Origin: Ceratobasidium sp. AG-K
Taxonomy: Eukaryota > Basidiomycota > Agaricomycetes > Cantharellales > Ceratobasidiaceae
Direction: 5' to 3'
Assembly (NCBI GenBank): GCA_037039685.1
Contig: JAWNGF010000015.1
Span: forward strand, 511,001 to 575,000
Length of the DNA: 64,000 bases
Part shown: in pieces, positions 45,793-55,503 of the stretch
Layout: every line of letters starts with the position of its first letter
How positions within the stretch are numbered: position 1 is the first letter of the stretch
The notes under the pieces: model-generated
The model's database searches: none
Told to the model about the DNA's origin: nothing
What the model saw: the letters and a program-made list of their open reading frames with translations, nothing else
Translations under genes and position numbers: made by a program

Positions 45793-47103
45793 CTATTGCA
45801 CTCTCCTAAACAAGCCTAGGATCCGATCAATCCAATACCTTATCTCGGACGATACTCCCCAGACCATATAAATCAGACGCACTCGGAAGCCGGATTCTCT
45901 GGGTATGATAGGGTACCGATACCTCCATCCACTCAGACCGGCAAAGGCGGTGTTCATGGTTTGTTGCGCCTGGTTCAGTGATATTCGAGCGACAGGATCT
46001 GTTCGTGCCATTGATGCGGCAAGAGAATCAAGAAATTTGAGCATGTCTATTTGCTAGATACGACACGGTCAACAAAACATTTTGAACACGCCGATCGATT
46101 GACGTACTGGAATGAGATGCTCTCGGAGCACGATGCCGAGTTGGTATATGTCCACCAAGAATGGATCGTACGGTTGGCCGCGTTTTTGCTCTGGCGCTGT
46201 TTCACGCGCCTCTCGACCTGTTGTTAACCTCGGAGAAGCCGGGTCCTTGAACCACTTTGCGTATCCTAAGTCGATAAAGTAGTAGCGTATGTTTTTCTGC
46301 GATCGTCGGTATTGGGGGTAGATCATTCGTTGGGTATCGAGCGAGACTGTGTGGTATACTGGGTGGAAGGGTTCATCGTATAGCGGGCGGGCATCCATCA
46401 TGATATTGGGCGCTGCGATATCGCTGAGGGATTGGGCATTAGATACACCACAGGACCCAAAGGTCGCTGGATTTACCAATGTGCAACATTGTTTCTGTGC
46501 ATAAATAAAAGTCCCTAGGTTGGGCACAGGCTTAGCGAAGATATTGGGAGAGAAACCAAAGGGCCTACCTCGAATATTTGTTGAAGAAACTCGTGTACCT
46601 CTGCGAGGTTGTGGAACGCTGGCTCGTCAAATTGACCCAGGAGCGACATGACAATGAAATGGCCCCCATCTTCGCCTGGAATCGGGAACGTATCCAGACA
46701 GGGAACAACGTGGTTGGAGGGGTCGTTTCTGAGCGGCACAGTAGAAAAATACTGGAGCAGGGCGACTTCGTCCTTTCCTTCCGAACTCTTCTGTGAGGGT
46801 ATAACCATCTTAACGATTACTTGTTGATCATCTCGTATCCGTGTTGCATCGAGTACACGTATAGGCTAGTAAGCTCAGCTTCAACTTGATAAGTGGAAGA
46901 GAGAAAATGCTCACTATGGAATCTATGCTGTCTTCGCAATCCGTGGGTCGTATGTCGGTGTTTTGCCATGATGGGACCCAGTCTGGTTGATATCTTGGTC
47001 GAAGACGGTACCCTTTAGTGAGGAGGTAAGGTTGTAACGAGGCCCATCGTTCTTCAACCCCCGATCGCTTGTCTGGGCTAGAAACAATGTCGAACTCTTG
47101 CAT
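45793..47103 (-). CDS. Kinase-like protein K4, partner of S3
   Basis: Exons 46915-47103, 46569-46865, 46477-46514, 46108-46423 and 45793-46053 join in phase to about 366 aa. Motifs: WASLQPYLLTKGYRLRPRY ... DCEDSID, VIVKMV, NNVAHCDIAAPNIMM, IDLGYAKWF (DLG), ETAPEQ, DPFLVDIYQLGIVL, and the tail VWGVSSEIRYWIDRILGLF. Lys, catalytic Asp and Asn are present. Closest in style to K2 (shared DLG; PIR.LDATR in exon 2). ATG 47103 aligns with the other starts; the upstream in-frame extension to 47247 has no counterpart. Head-to-head with S3, 451 bp between ATGs. Confidence 0.85.
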
Positions 47104-47554
47104 AGTTACGTTCAAGCCAGGCCGAGGATGCGAACCTGCGTTTGTTGAAGTATAGATCAAGTCCACCGTCGAGCCCCTGCTTACAGCCACCAGCGGAAAA
47201 ATCCAGAGGTTCAAGGGCAAAGCGAGTGGGCAGGGCACGGCATGCAATCAGGACAAGTTGGTTATCCAATCTGTTGTGGCAATTAGCACGTGGCTGTTAC
47301 AAACAAAGCGTCTGTGTCACATATGTGACCGCTGAAATGTTCGAGTTTCCCAACACGTCTCATTGTCAAAGACACCGTCACCGATATATCAGTAGCATCA
47401 CGAGGTCCATGCGTTCCGGAAATGTTCCCAGAAATCACTGAGCGTGAGCCCCTATGTTACATTTTATAACCACAAACGCTTAAACTTCACTGAACAACGA
47501 ACCAACCCTTTACCCCTGCTCCGAGACTCTGCATCATAGAGTTCAACGACTGCG
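47104..47554. promoter_or_regulatory. Shared intergenic promoter region of K4 and S3
   Basis: 451 bp between divergent start codons, without a supported ORF. Named by position only. Confidence 0.4.
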
Positions 47555-48778
47555 ATGGCGCCTTGGTCTATATTCAATTTTAGCGGCCAATGGGGGAAAG
47601 CTACCGTCCGGCTTGTCCAAGGCGATGACGCTACGAAGACTGTCAAGAAAGTCGAGAACCTCCTCCAGGACTCGATGAAGGTCCTGAAAAGTCATGAACG
47701 GCTTCTGCATCAGGAGCAGTACAAGTCTTTCAGCATAATGCACCGTCGGTGAGCTAGCTAGGCGCTACTTGTACTCTCTGATCGCTCAAGCTGATTGCCA
47801 CCCCATCCCCACCCAAGGCTGTTGTTAAGGGTAGTTGAAGTGAAGCATGATATACAAGAGCAAGACACTCGTAAACTACTATCTGCCAGTCCAGCGGATC
47901 GACGACAAAATGCTGCTGATCGTGACCTGGAACTGCTTCATGGCCACGCAAGGATTTTCCACCGCGATGTTTTGGTAGGTCGCTTGACAATCTCAACCAT
48001 CCATCTGACTCTTGGGAATCAACAAAGACGGCCAGTCGCCATGCGCAGGAGCAAGAAGATCGAGATCTGGACTTTGGAACAGTTGCGGGTTCCAGCTCCG
48101 CCAGTGATACTACCCAGGTATTACTAACTTGGCCGCTCAGCAAATGATGTTCATGCTGATATTTAGCAGCCCACGGCGACGTGGTATTCAATCATCACGC
48201 CTCAGGCGGGTACTTCTTCAGGTAACCTCACGCACCCCTCCCGCATCTCGACTATTGACTCCCATTCGAACATCCGTACAGATCAGGACGCCGACGCTGA
48301 CTCGGAATCCAATTCAAGTGAATTGACTTCCGGTACTATCTAGTCTTTTGTTGTTTTCGACGTCCCGTTCAAACTGATGATACGTTCATCCATAGACAAG
48401 CCATTCTTGGCCGTCGCTCATGTGCGTGAAAATGCCGAAGGCGAGGAAACAAACACCGATGAAGAGACGTATCGTCGTATCTTGATCATGGAAAACAAAA
48501 ATAAACGTATGATCATGATAGGTGCGCGAGATATCCCATTTTATGAGACTTTGCTAACAATCGCTTCCTCGAAGACCCAAATCTTCGCTACTTGAACAAG
48601 GAATCCGAACTGACAAACGGTGCGTGGCGATTTTAGCCACTTGTTTGCATATTGGGCAAGCGCTCTGCTTACGTCCTCGACAGAGAGCTCTTTGATTGAG
48701 TTGTCAAAGGCAGGAGAAACTTTATTCAAAGCTACCGACCCGGAAGAGTACATTTATTTAATCGAACCATTAACATGA
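47555..48778 (+). CDS. S3: uncharacterised small multi-exon helical protein
   Basis: Exon 1 (47555 to about 47750) reads WGKATVRLVQG, VKKVENLLQDSMKVLKSHE and ends HRR at GTGAGC, closely matching S1 (WGKATIKLVDG). Exon 2 from about 47816 is a charged helix ending FHRDVL before GTAGGT. Exon 3 (about 48028-48117) reads TASRHAQEQEDRDLDFGTVA, the counterpart of QRAQQKEHDDL in S1. An exon ending near 48519 has EETYRRILIMENKNKRMIM before GTGCGC. The last exon (from about 48682) reads SSLIELSKAGETLFKATDPE and ends at TGA 48776-48778. Function unknown; paired with K4. The C-terminal end overlaps the minus ORF at 48732-49154 by 47 bp. Confidence 0.65.
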
Positions 48779-49154
48779 TCCGCTGAGTCCTTTTTATCGC
48801 AGTCTTGAAGGATACGAAAAAATAGCCTCTGAACAAAATCCATCCTGGATAGACTCGATGATTCAAAGTATGGCACAGCTCAGCGCAGGGGTTGGCAAAG
48901 GGATGGTGTAGCTCGCCATTGATATTATGATCCATATTTTCTAGTAGTACTTTCAAGCGTTTGTTACCATCAATTTGCGGGTACGAAATTCTATATCTGG
49001 CTTTTTGAAGATCTCCTGAGCTTCCGTCAAATTTAATGGTGTAGCTACATATGGTTCCGTCCCCCAGTTCTCCTTTCCCGTTGTTTTTCTGCCATAGCCG
49101 CCCCGCAGCCCATTGGTGCCATGATATCAGCATGGGGTATGTCATTGAAATCAT
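48732..49154 (-). CDS. Hypothetical ORF, 140 aa
   Basis: Reads naturally (KGELGDGTICSYTIKFDGSS, LQKARYRISYPQIDGNKRLK, VYPGWILFRGYFFVSFK) with no stop and a Met start, convergent with S3. No motif I can name, no signal peptide. May be a single-exon gene or one exon of a larger gene. Confidence 0.35.
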   Translation of the reverse strand: MISMTYPMLISWHQWAAGRLWQKNNGKGELGDGTICSYTIKFDGSSGDLQKARYRISYPQIDGNKRLKVLLENMDHNINGELHHPFANPCAELCHTLNHRVYPGWILFRGYFFVSFKTAIKRTQRIMLMVRLNKCTLPGR

Positions 49155-49799
49155 GGCTTAGCCTCCTAGTCGAAACGAAATTCCTAGCCCACTCTTGGCC
49201 AGGAATCACAGCTATGCCTCGAAATAAGACTTAGACAAATGTTTCTCAAATAAAGCATTGCTCTACGATAATTCAAGTGTTGCGTATGTCATTCTCTCAA
49301 GGACGTGTCAATTCACGCTGCCCGCCCACGCACAGGCTCTCCTTGGGTCCCAGGGCTCCAATGCCCCTGCCACGAACCTTCCTGGCGGGCCCTCGTAGTC
49401 GAGCGCTCAGTTATAGCGCCTTGACTCTCTTCATATATGCGCGCATGTGGGATAGAACAACCGATGGGGGTTACGACAACCACGTTGAGCTTAGGACTGA
49501 TGCATTAATCTACTACAGTACCAGCTAAATTAGTTTCAAGGAAAACATTTATCCATGCCATGCGGGTTTAAAAATGATGGGGAAGCAGATAAGGGTGTCT
49601 GCACGAAGCACCCAAGAGCCAACTTTGATCATCTGCAAAAGCACTTGCCGTTCGGGTTTGTTACTCAGCAAAAACCTAAAATGCTGCGGGGCGCTCCGTA
49701 GCTTGGTTTTGCTCAGGAGGGCTCCGTAGGCTCCTCGAGCGCTCCGGAACGATCTGATCACGTGCCAGGGCTGGTCACGTGGCGACAACGAGGACACTC
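49155..49799. other. Intergenic, island edge
   Basis: Opposing ORFs (49277-49528 plus, 49549-49997 minus) without motifs. Composition shifts to CA-rich, transposon-like sequence at about 49,800-49,980. Confidence 0.35.
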
Positions 49800-50754
49800 C
49801 ACCATGCCAGACCCTCCTGGAAAATGTTCAAGCGATATTTCTGCGCATTTATCGCAAACTAGCAATAATTTCTTCAATATACCATCTACTGTTGCCCTCT
49901 TGCAGCCCACCAGTCGAAGAAATTCGATCTCAGGAGAACCCATTAGACACCCAGCCCTGCCCACAGTGGGGAAGGGGGAAAACAACCCAGGCAACAATCC
50001 ACAAGCTCCAGGTCAAGCTTCAAGGATGGCAAAGACAGCAGATCTGCCAAAATTTCAAGACCCAACATGCTCCATGACCCCAATACCTGCACTCAATGCA
50101 GACCTAACACCCCTGCATATGACCTCTTCTGCTGGGATGAAGACAAACAACTAGACAACACTCCCACTTGCAAGACAAAAAGCCAGGGCAACAACCCTTT
50201 CAAGGCAACCTTTTGAAAACTAGGAAACTAGGCAATTGGGTCTATTGAGAATCAAATGGAATGGTATCAAATGTACACATTGACTCTTACTGAATATGGT
50301 GCATAGATTCACTATATGCTGACTGATTTGTTCTGTGCTGGCTGAGAGTACATGTATGTGTGTTACTAAGTGTTCTCTAATGTTTCTACTTTGTTCTATG
50401 ACTACATGTATATAAACCAGACTGTGTACTTGGTAGATACATCATCCAGTTGTCCAATTGCTTCTGCTTGCCTATCTGCTAAGTTAAATTTGAGTGCAAG
50501 ACATTCTCAATAATATCTCAATAGGTTATGAGCCCTGCTTGGCTCTAAGCATTCACTTTGTTTTATTATCTGCCCACTGTGTCTACCCACTTGGAAGACA
50601 ATCCTCAACTCTCTACTCCTGAAGGGTTGCCACAAAACCTTCCTTTTCAAGTCTCTTCATCTGAAGCAGACATTTCTGACAACTTACAACATGAATTTGA
50701 AGACCTGGAGCCCACAGGCTACATTGATTTGAGATACAATGTTGACTGAGGCCT
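49800..50754 (+). mobile_element. Retroelement-like sequence Y, left of element D
   Basis: A coding-like frame near 50065-50216 has NTCTQCRPNTPAYDLFCWDE with paired Cys, then an LTR-like AT-rich stretch with a TATA box (TGTATATAAAC, about 50407). A short ORF at 50558-50749 follows (EGLPQNLPFQVSSSEADISD). Its frame would continue on the far side of element D (57993: IKLPDSPPEDPTY) with only a TGA between, so D interrupts it. Superfamily unclear, perhaps Copia. Confidence 0.4.
50750..50754. repeat. Target-site duplication of element D, left copy (GGCCT)
   Basis: GGCCT here and at 57988-57992, directly flanking the TG...CA ends of the two LTRs of D. A perfect 5-bp duplication marks an intact insertion. 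Confidence 0.9.
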
Positions 50755-51212
50755 TGTCGTAAGCTTCTTCTTGGTGGCTATGAGACAAGCCACAATGGAG
50801 AGTGGACAGCACTAAGACCTAAGTGACCTCTTGAACCGCAACACACTTAAGTGTCTGTAGGCTCTTGAGGGTAGGGGTGGTTCAAAGTGTCACTCAAAGG
50901 GGATGTTTGACAAGACAAAACAAGCTGGGGTTGCCAGGCTTGTTGGTCCTCTATATATATAAAGAAAGTGACTGAGTCATACAAGATGCAGCCACATGAG
51001 TCATACATAACAGCCAGTCAGGAGTGTCCATATGAGTCATGCTGTATGAACAGACATGACTCATACAAAGCACAGCCGCATTACACAATGTAACAGGATA
51101 ACCACAAGAAGGTGGCAACACGGCAGGAAAAGAGAAACAAAACATAACGTACACAGCCACAAGAAAGGATGAGGTGTAGACAAGTCCAATGGAGAGAGCA
51201 AGGCTCACGGCA
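50755..51212 (-). repeat. 3' LTR of element D
   Basis: 458 bp, same length as the 5' LTR with no indel. On the plus strand it starts TGTCGTAAGC and ends CTCACGGCA. Contains the TATA stretch (about 50951-50961), ACAAAACAAGC at 50915-50925 and four TGACTCA/TGAGTCA sites (50973, 50997, 51033, 51057). Confidence 0.95.
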
Positions 51213-51215
51213 TTA

Positions 51216-51225
51216 CTCCCCCCTT
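51216..51225 (-). other. Polypurine tract of element D
   Basis: AAGGGGGGAG on the minus strand, three bases from the 3' LTR and immediately after the accessory ORF region; matches the position in element A. Confidence 0.7.
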
Positions 51226-51257
51226 AAGGTCCTTGAAAGGAACTTGAATGGACCAAC

Positions 51258-52022
51258 CTACTGCACCCAGCAGTCCTTGTTGACCTTCTCAACTAGGGTG
51301 TCAAGTTTGTCCTCCTTCTCCTCTGTCAGATTGATGGGGTTGAACATGGTGTTACCCGGTTTGTTGCAGTACTCCTCCCATTTTTCCCAGGTCTCCTTGT
51401 TGGTCCAGTCTGCCTTGGCCCAGTTCATAACCTGTTCCTGCTCCTCTACGTGCTCCTTCAACCATTGTCGAGCATCTGGCTCCACCTCCACCCATTGTGA
51501 TACATTGGACTCCTTCTCCTGCCACCAGAACGGCTTCCATTCAAACTTCTCCCTCTGGTATCATCCTTGCTCCATCCTCCAATCTGCCAAATCAGCTTCA
51601 AAGTTTTTGTCCCATGCATCGGACCACCTGGGCCTCAAAGATGGTGGACAACCGTTTTGCCCTGGGCACCACTCACTTGAATAGGCTTGCTCTTGCCGCC
51701 ATTCAACAATGTTGAGCTTGTGGATGGAGAGAAGCACCACCTCCAAGACCTGGAAGGTGGCGCATCCTTGGCAGACGTAGATGTCCTTGCATTGTAGCTG
51801 CATCTTTGTTGGCCACTTTCTTCCAACCCACTCCAGCTTGCGCATGTCCAAGTGCAGGATGTTGTCAGAGGCATGGAAAAGGAGCCGTCCCGGTTGTTGC
51901 TGTTTCCTTTTGAAAATGTAGAGTGCGGCCCCTGCATCAAGGATGTGGGCAGTTTGGAAGGCAGGACCTTCCTGGATGCGGACAAGGTTGTCAGCAATGG
52001 CTTGGCGGGACATGGCAGGCAT
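51258..52022 (-). pseudogene. Trp-rich accessory ORF of Gypsy element D, one in-frame TGA
   Basis: 765 nt from ATG at 52022 to the stop at 51258, in the frame one base back from pol, interrupted by TGA at 51561-51563. The copy in element A has the same length and an Arg codon at that place, while its own TGA (1210-1212) corresponds to a Gln codon here, so the two copies were inactivated independently. Similarity runs along the whole length (ILDAGAALYIFKR, FQVLEVVL, WTNKETWEKWEEY). Trp-rich and acidic C-terminal half, no membrane segment. Family and function not recognised. Confidence 0.75.
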
Positions 52023-55000
52023 AGTGAGCAAAAAAGGTTTAAAGCTTTGAGAGAGTAGAGCAAATTCAAGAGTAAGCAAGTTTTGCAAGTTGGGTAGCTT
52101 TTGTGTTGGGCTCTCCCTTTAATACCCCCTGGCTTGTAGTTTGAGGGTGTTGGTGCTCCTGGGAATTCTTTCAGGAACTTCCTCATGATTCCTCCAAGAT
52201 GTCCAAAATCTTCTTCCCGTTGTTCTGTGTCTTCTTTTGAATCGTATCCCTTCCACCCAACCCTATAGAATAGTCCTTCCTTTGTCATTTTCCAATTCAC
52301 AATTTTTTCCACTTTGTATTCTTCCTCCCCTTCTTCTGTTTTCACCAGCAGAGGTCGGGGTTGGTTCCTTTGGAAATTGTTGTCCTCCTTGTAAGGGCTA
52401 AGCAGGTTGCTATGGAAAACAGGGTGTATCTTCATTGTCTTTGGAAGATCCAACTTGAAGGCGTGGCTAGAGACAACTCTTTTGACCCTGAACGGGCCGT
52501 GTTTTTTGTTGTCAAGTTTCTTGTTGGATCAATCAGTTTTTATGTTTTGCCCATGTAGCCAAACTAGATCTCCCTCTGTGTATTTGGGTGGTTGACTTTC
52601 CTCAGTTTTGTTTCTATGCCATTCCATGGCCGCTTTGGCTTTGTCCCACACCTTCTGCCAACTGTCTGCCTTGTTGTTTGCTTCTGGAGTGGTTGTTTCT
52701 CTTGTTGATATGTTCCAAAGAGGTTCTTTGCCATAGACAATTTCAAAAGGAGTTTTCCCCATGATGCTATGATTTTGGTTATTGTAGCAGAATTCTGCAA
52801 TGGGTAGAAGCCTGGCCCAATTATCCTGTTGGTGATTTACAAACATTTGTAACCAGGCTTCCAGCCACTGGTTTATTTGTTCCGTTATTCCGTCAGTTTG
52901 AGGATGGTATGCTGTGCTAAAGCTTGGTGTGGTATCAATCTTTTTGTATAGTGCTTTTAGGAATTTGCTGTTGAACATTGTTCCCCTATCTGACACTGTA
53001 CTTCATGGAAAACCATGAAGCTTCCATATATTCTCCAGGAAAATCTCGGCCAATTGTTCTGCTGTTGTTGATTCTTTACAGGGTATGAAATGCGCCATGC
53101 AAGAGAATTGGTCCATGACTACCAATATGCTGTTGCTCCCATGTGACTTAGGAAGTTTGGTAATGAAGTCATACGCAATTTCCTCCCATGGACCCTTTGG
53201 GATCTCCAGTGATTTTAATGGCATGTGCATTTTTGTTCCTTTTGCTCTTTGGCATTGTTTGCATGAGTCCACATATTTGTTCACCGTGGATTTTAGTCCT
53301 GGCCAGTAGTATCTTCTCAAAATAAGCTCCAGTGTACGTGCGTGTCCTTGGTGACCAGCTATTGGTGAGTCATGGTGTATTCTCATAATCTTCAACCTTG
53401 TGTCCTTGTCTTCCGGTATGTAGATTTTCCCGTCAAACCAGAGAAGATCTTCTTCAAAATTGTACTTCCTGATTCCTTGTTGCACTGATCTTGGAAGGTC
53501 TTCTTTCCTCTTGCACAGTTCTATGATTTGGCTAATGCTTTTGTCTTCCGCTTGCACTTCTCTGATGTCCGCAATGATATCAAACTTCATGTCTCCAGAG
53601 AACCCTTTGAATTGCTCCTCCTTGATCATCACTTGTTCTGCTGTTGGAATGTCACTATGGTTGCTCCTTCTGGACAGTAGATCTGGTTTTGTTGAAAGGA
53701 TCCCTGGTTGGTACACAATTTCAAAGTTGTGGGATGCCAGAACCTGCTGCCACCAAGCATGGCGTCTGTTGAAAGTTGTTGCCTTCTTCCAATATTGCAG
53801 ATTCCGGTGATTGGTGTAGATTGTGATAGGTTTTTTTGTTCCTTCCAAGTGCAAACGCCAGTGTTTGAGTGCTTCTATGATTGCCATGAGTACTTTGTCA
53901 TGCACATCGTAATTCAATTGTGCTTGATTGAAAGATTTTGATAGGAAGGCAATTGGATGTAGGAATCCATCTTCCTGTTTCTGGGAAAGGAGGGCGCCCA
54001 TTGCCACACTGCTTGTGTCGGCCTCCAAGATGTAAGGTTTTTCTGGATCAGGATGTCGCAATAAAGGTTCCTTGCAAATCTCCGATTTGAGGTTGTTGAA
54101 GGCGTCCTGTTGTTCTTGTTCCCATTGCCATTTTATGTCCTTCTTTGTTAATGTAGTGAGGGGTTTGGCTAATCTGCTGAAGTTTGGAACAAATCATCTG
54201 TAGAAGTTCGCAAATCCCAAGAAAGCTTGTACTTGTTTGACTGTTTTTGGTTCTTTCCATTCCTTGATAGCTTTGACCTTCTCTTCTTGCATGGAGATTC
54301 CTTTTTTGCTGATGCAGATTCCAGTGTAGACCAGTTTCTTGACAAAGAACTTGCATTTAGGAAGTTTGGCAAAGAGATTGTTTTCCAGTAGGATCCTTAG
54401 TACCTTTCAAATGTCTTCCACATGCTGCTTTCTGTCTTTGGAGAAGATAAGGATGTCGTCAATGTAGACAATGACGCATATGTCCATCAGGTCATGGAAA
54501 ATGTGGTTCATGTACCATTGGAATGTTGCTGGCGCATTTTTTAGTCCGAATGGCATTATGATGTACTCAAATAGTCCTTCCTTGGTTTGGAAGGCGGTTT
54601 TCCATTTGTCACCTTCTTTTATGCGGATATTGTTGAATCCCATGCGCAGGTCTATTTTTGAGAAGATTTTTGCATCCTTGATTTTGTCCAGGAGATCCTC
54701 CATAAGTGGCGTAGGGAAGCGGTTGTCCTTTGTTATTTCATTCATTGGGCCAAAGTGTTGTACCAGTCTAAGTTCTGGAGGCTTTTTGGGGTTCTTTAGA
54801 TCTTGACCTTTTTTGACAAAGAAGGTGGCTGCTGCTACTGGTGATTTGCTTGGTTGGATCTTTCCTGCTGCTAGTTCCTCATCAAGGTACTTTCTAAGGG
54901 CAACAGATTCTGCAGGTGAAAGCGGAATTGGTCTAGCTGGTTTTGGAAGCTCCAACCCTTCTATCAGGTCAATAGAGCAGTTGTACAGTCGATGGTCTGG

Positions 55001-55501
55001 TATGCGTTTAAACTTCTCCTCACTAAAAACTTCCTTGAAGTCCTTGGATTCTTCTGGTATATCCTCAATCTCACTGGTCTTGCCCATGATGGGGTCTGTC
55101 CTCCATGTGATTGTTTTTGAACGCCAGTTAATGATTGGGTTAGCTTTTTCTAACCATCCTAGTCCTAAGATCAGATGTGTATCCCCGGTCAGCATTGCAA
55201 AGAAATTTTGCCTAAAGCTTTTCCCTTCCAGGTCAAACTTTAGATTGGCTCTGAATTGGATTTGATGTGGTCATTCCTTTCCTTGAATCCCAATGACCTT
55301 CCTGGGTGTTGGCAGCTTGATTAGTGGTATGCTGTTTGAGCGAGCCCAGGTAATGTCAATAAAGTTTTTTGAAGCACCTGAGTCAATAAGGGTGGGAATG
55401 GGTTCTGTGGTTCCAGTAATGTTTGTGTAGACAACTGTTGATTTGTTTGTTGCTTTAAGGTACATTGTCTCTGTTACCGGTTCTTTGATCTCTCCACACA
55501 C
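51635..55501 (-). pseudogene. Gypsy element D: pol polyprotein with chromodomain
   Basis: One minus-strand frame carries, in order: protease (LIDSGASKNFID), RT (ILGLGWLEKANP, IDLRMGFNNIRIKEGD, YIDD at 54456-54467), RNase H (LEADTSSVAMGALLSQ, IYTNHRNLQYW), integrase zinc finger (HHDSPIAGHQGH, CKQCQRAKG), catalytic core (VVMDQFSCMAHFIPCKE, MSDRGTMFNSKF, HPQTDGITEQINQW) and chromodomain (about 52170-52330, YKVEKIVNWKM, YRVGWKGYDSKED). Breaks are TGA stops at 55271, 54407, 54194, 53003 and 52529. After the chromodomain the frame stays open to 51635, overlapping the accessory ORF. Confidence 0.9.
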
Positions 55502-55503
55502 AG

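Noticed and set aside
47104..47247. Longer N-terminus of K4 from ATG 47247
   Set aside because: No counterpart in K1-K3; ATG 47103 aligns with the start context of the other three.
49277..49528. Plus ORF at island edge
   Set aside because: Basic, low-information sequence overlapped by minus ORFs; no motif.
54048..54372. Alternative minus-strand frames within D pol
   Set aside because: Shadow frames; the RT connection region reads correctly in the main pol frame with a TGA at 54194-54196.
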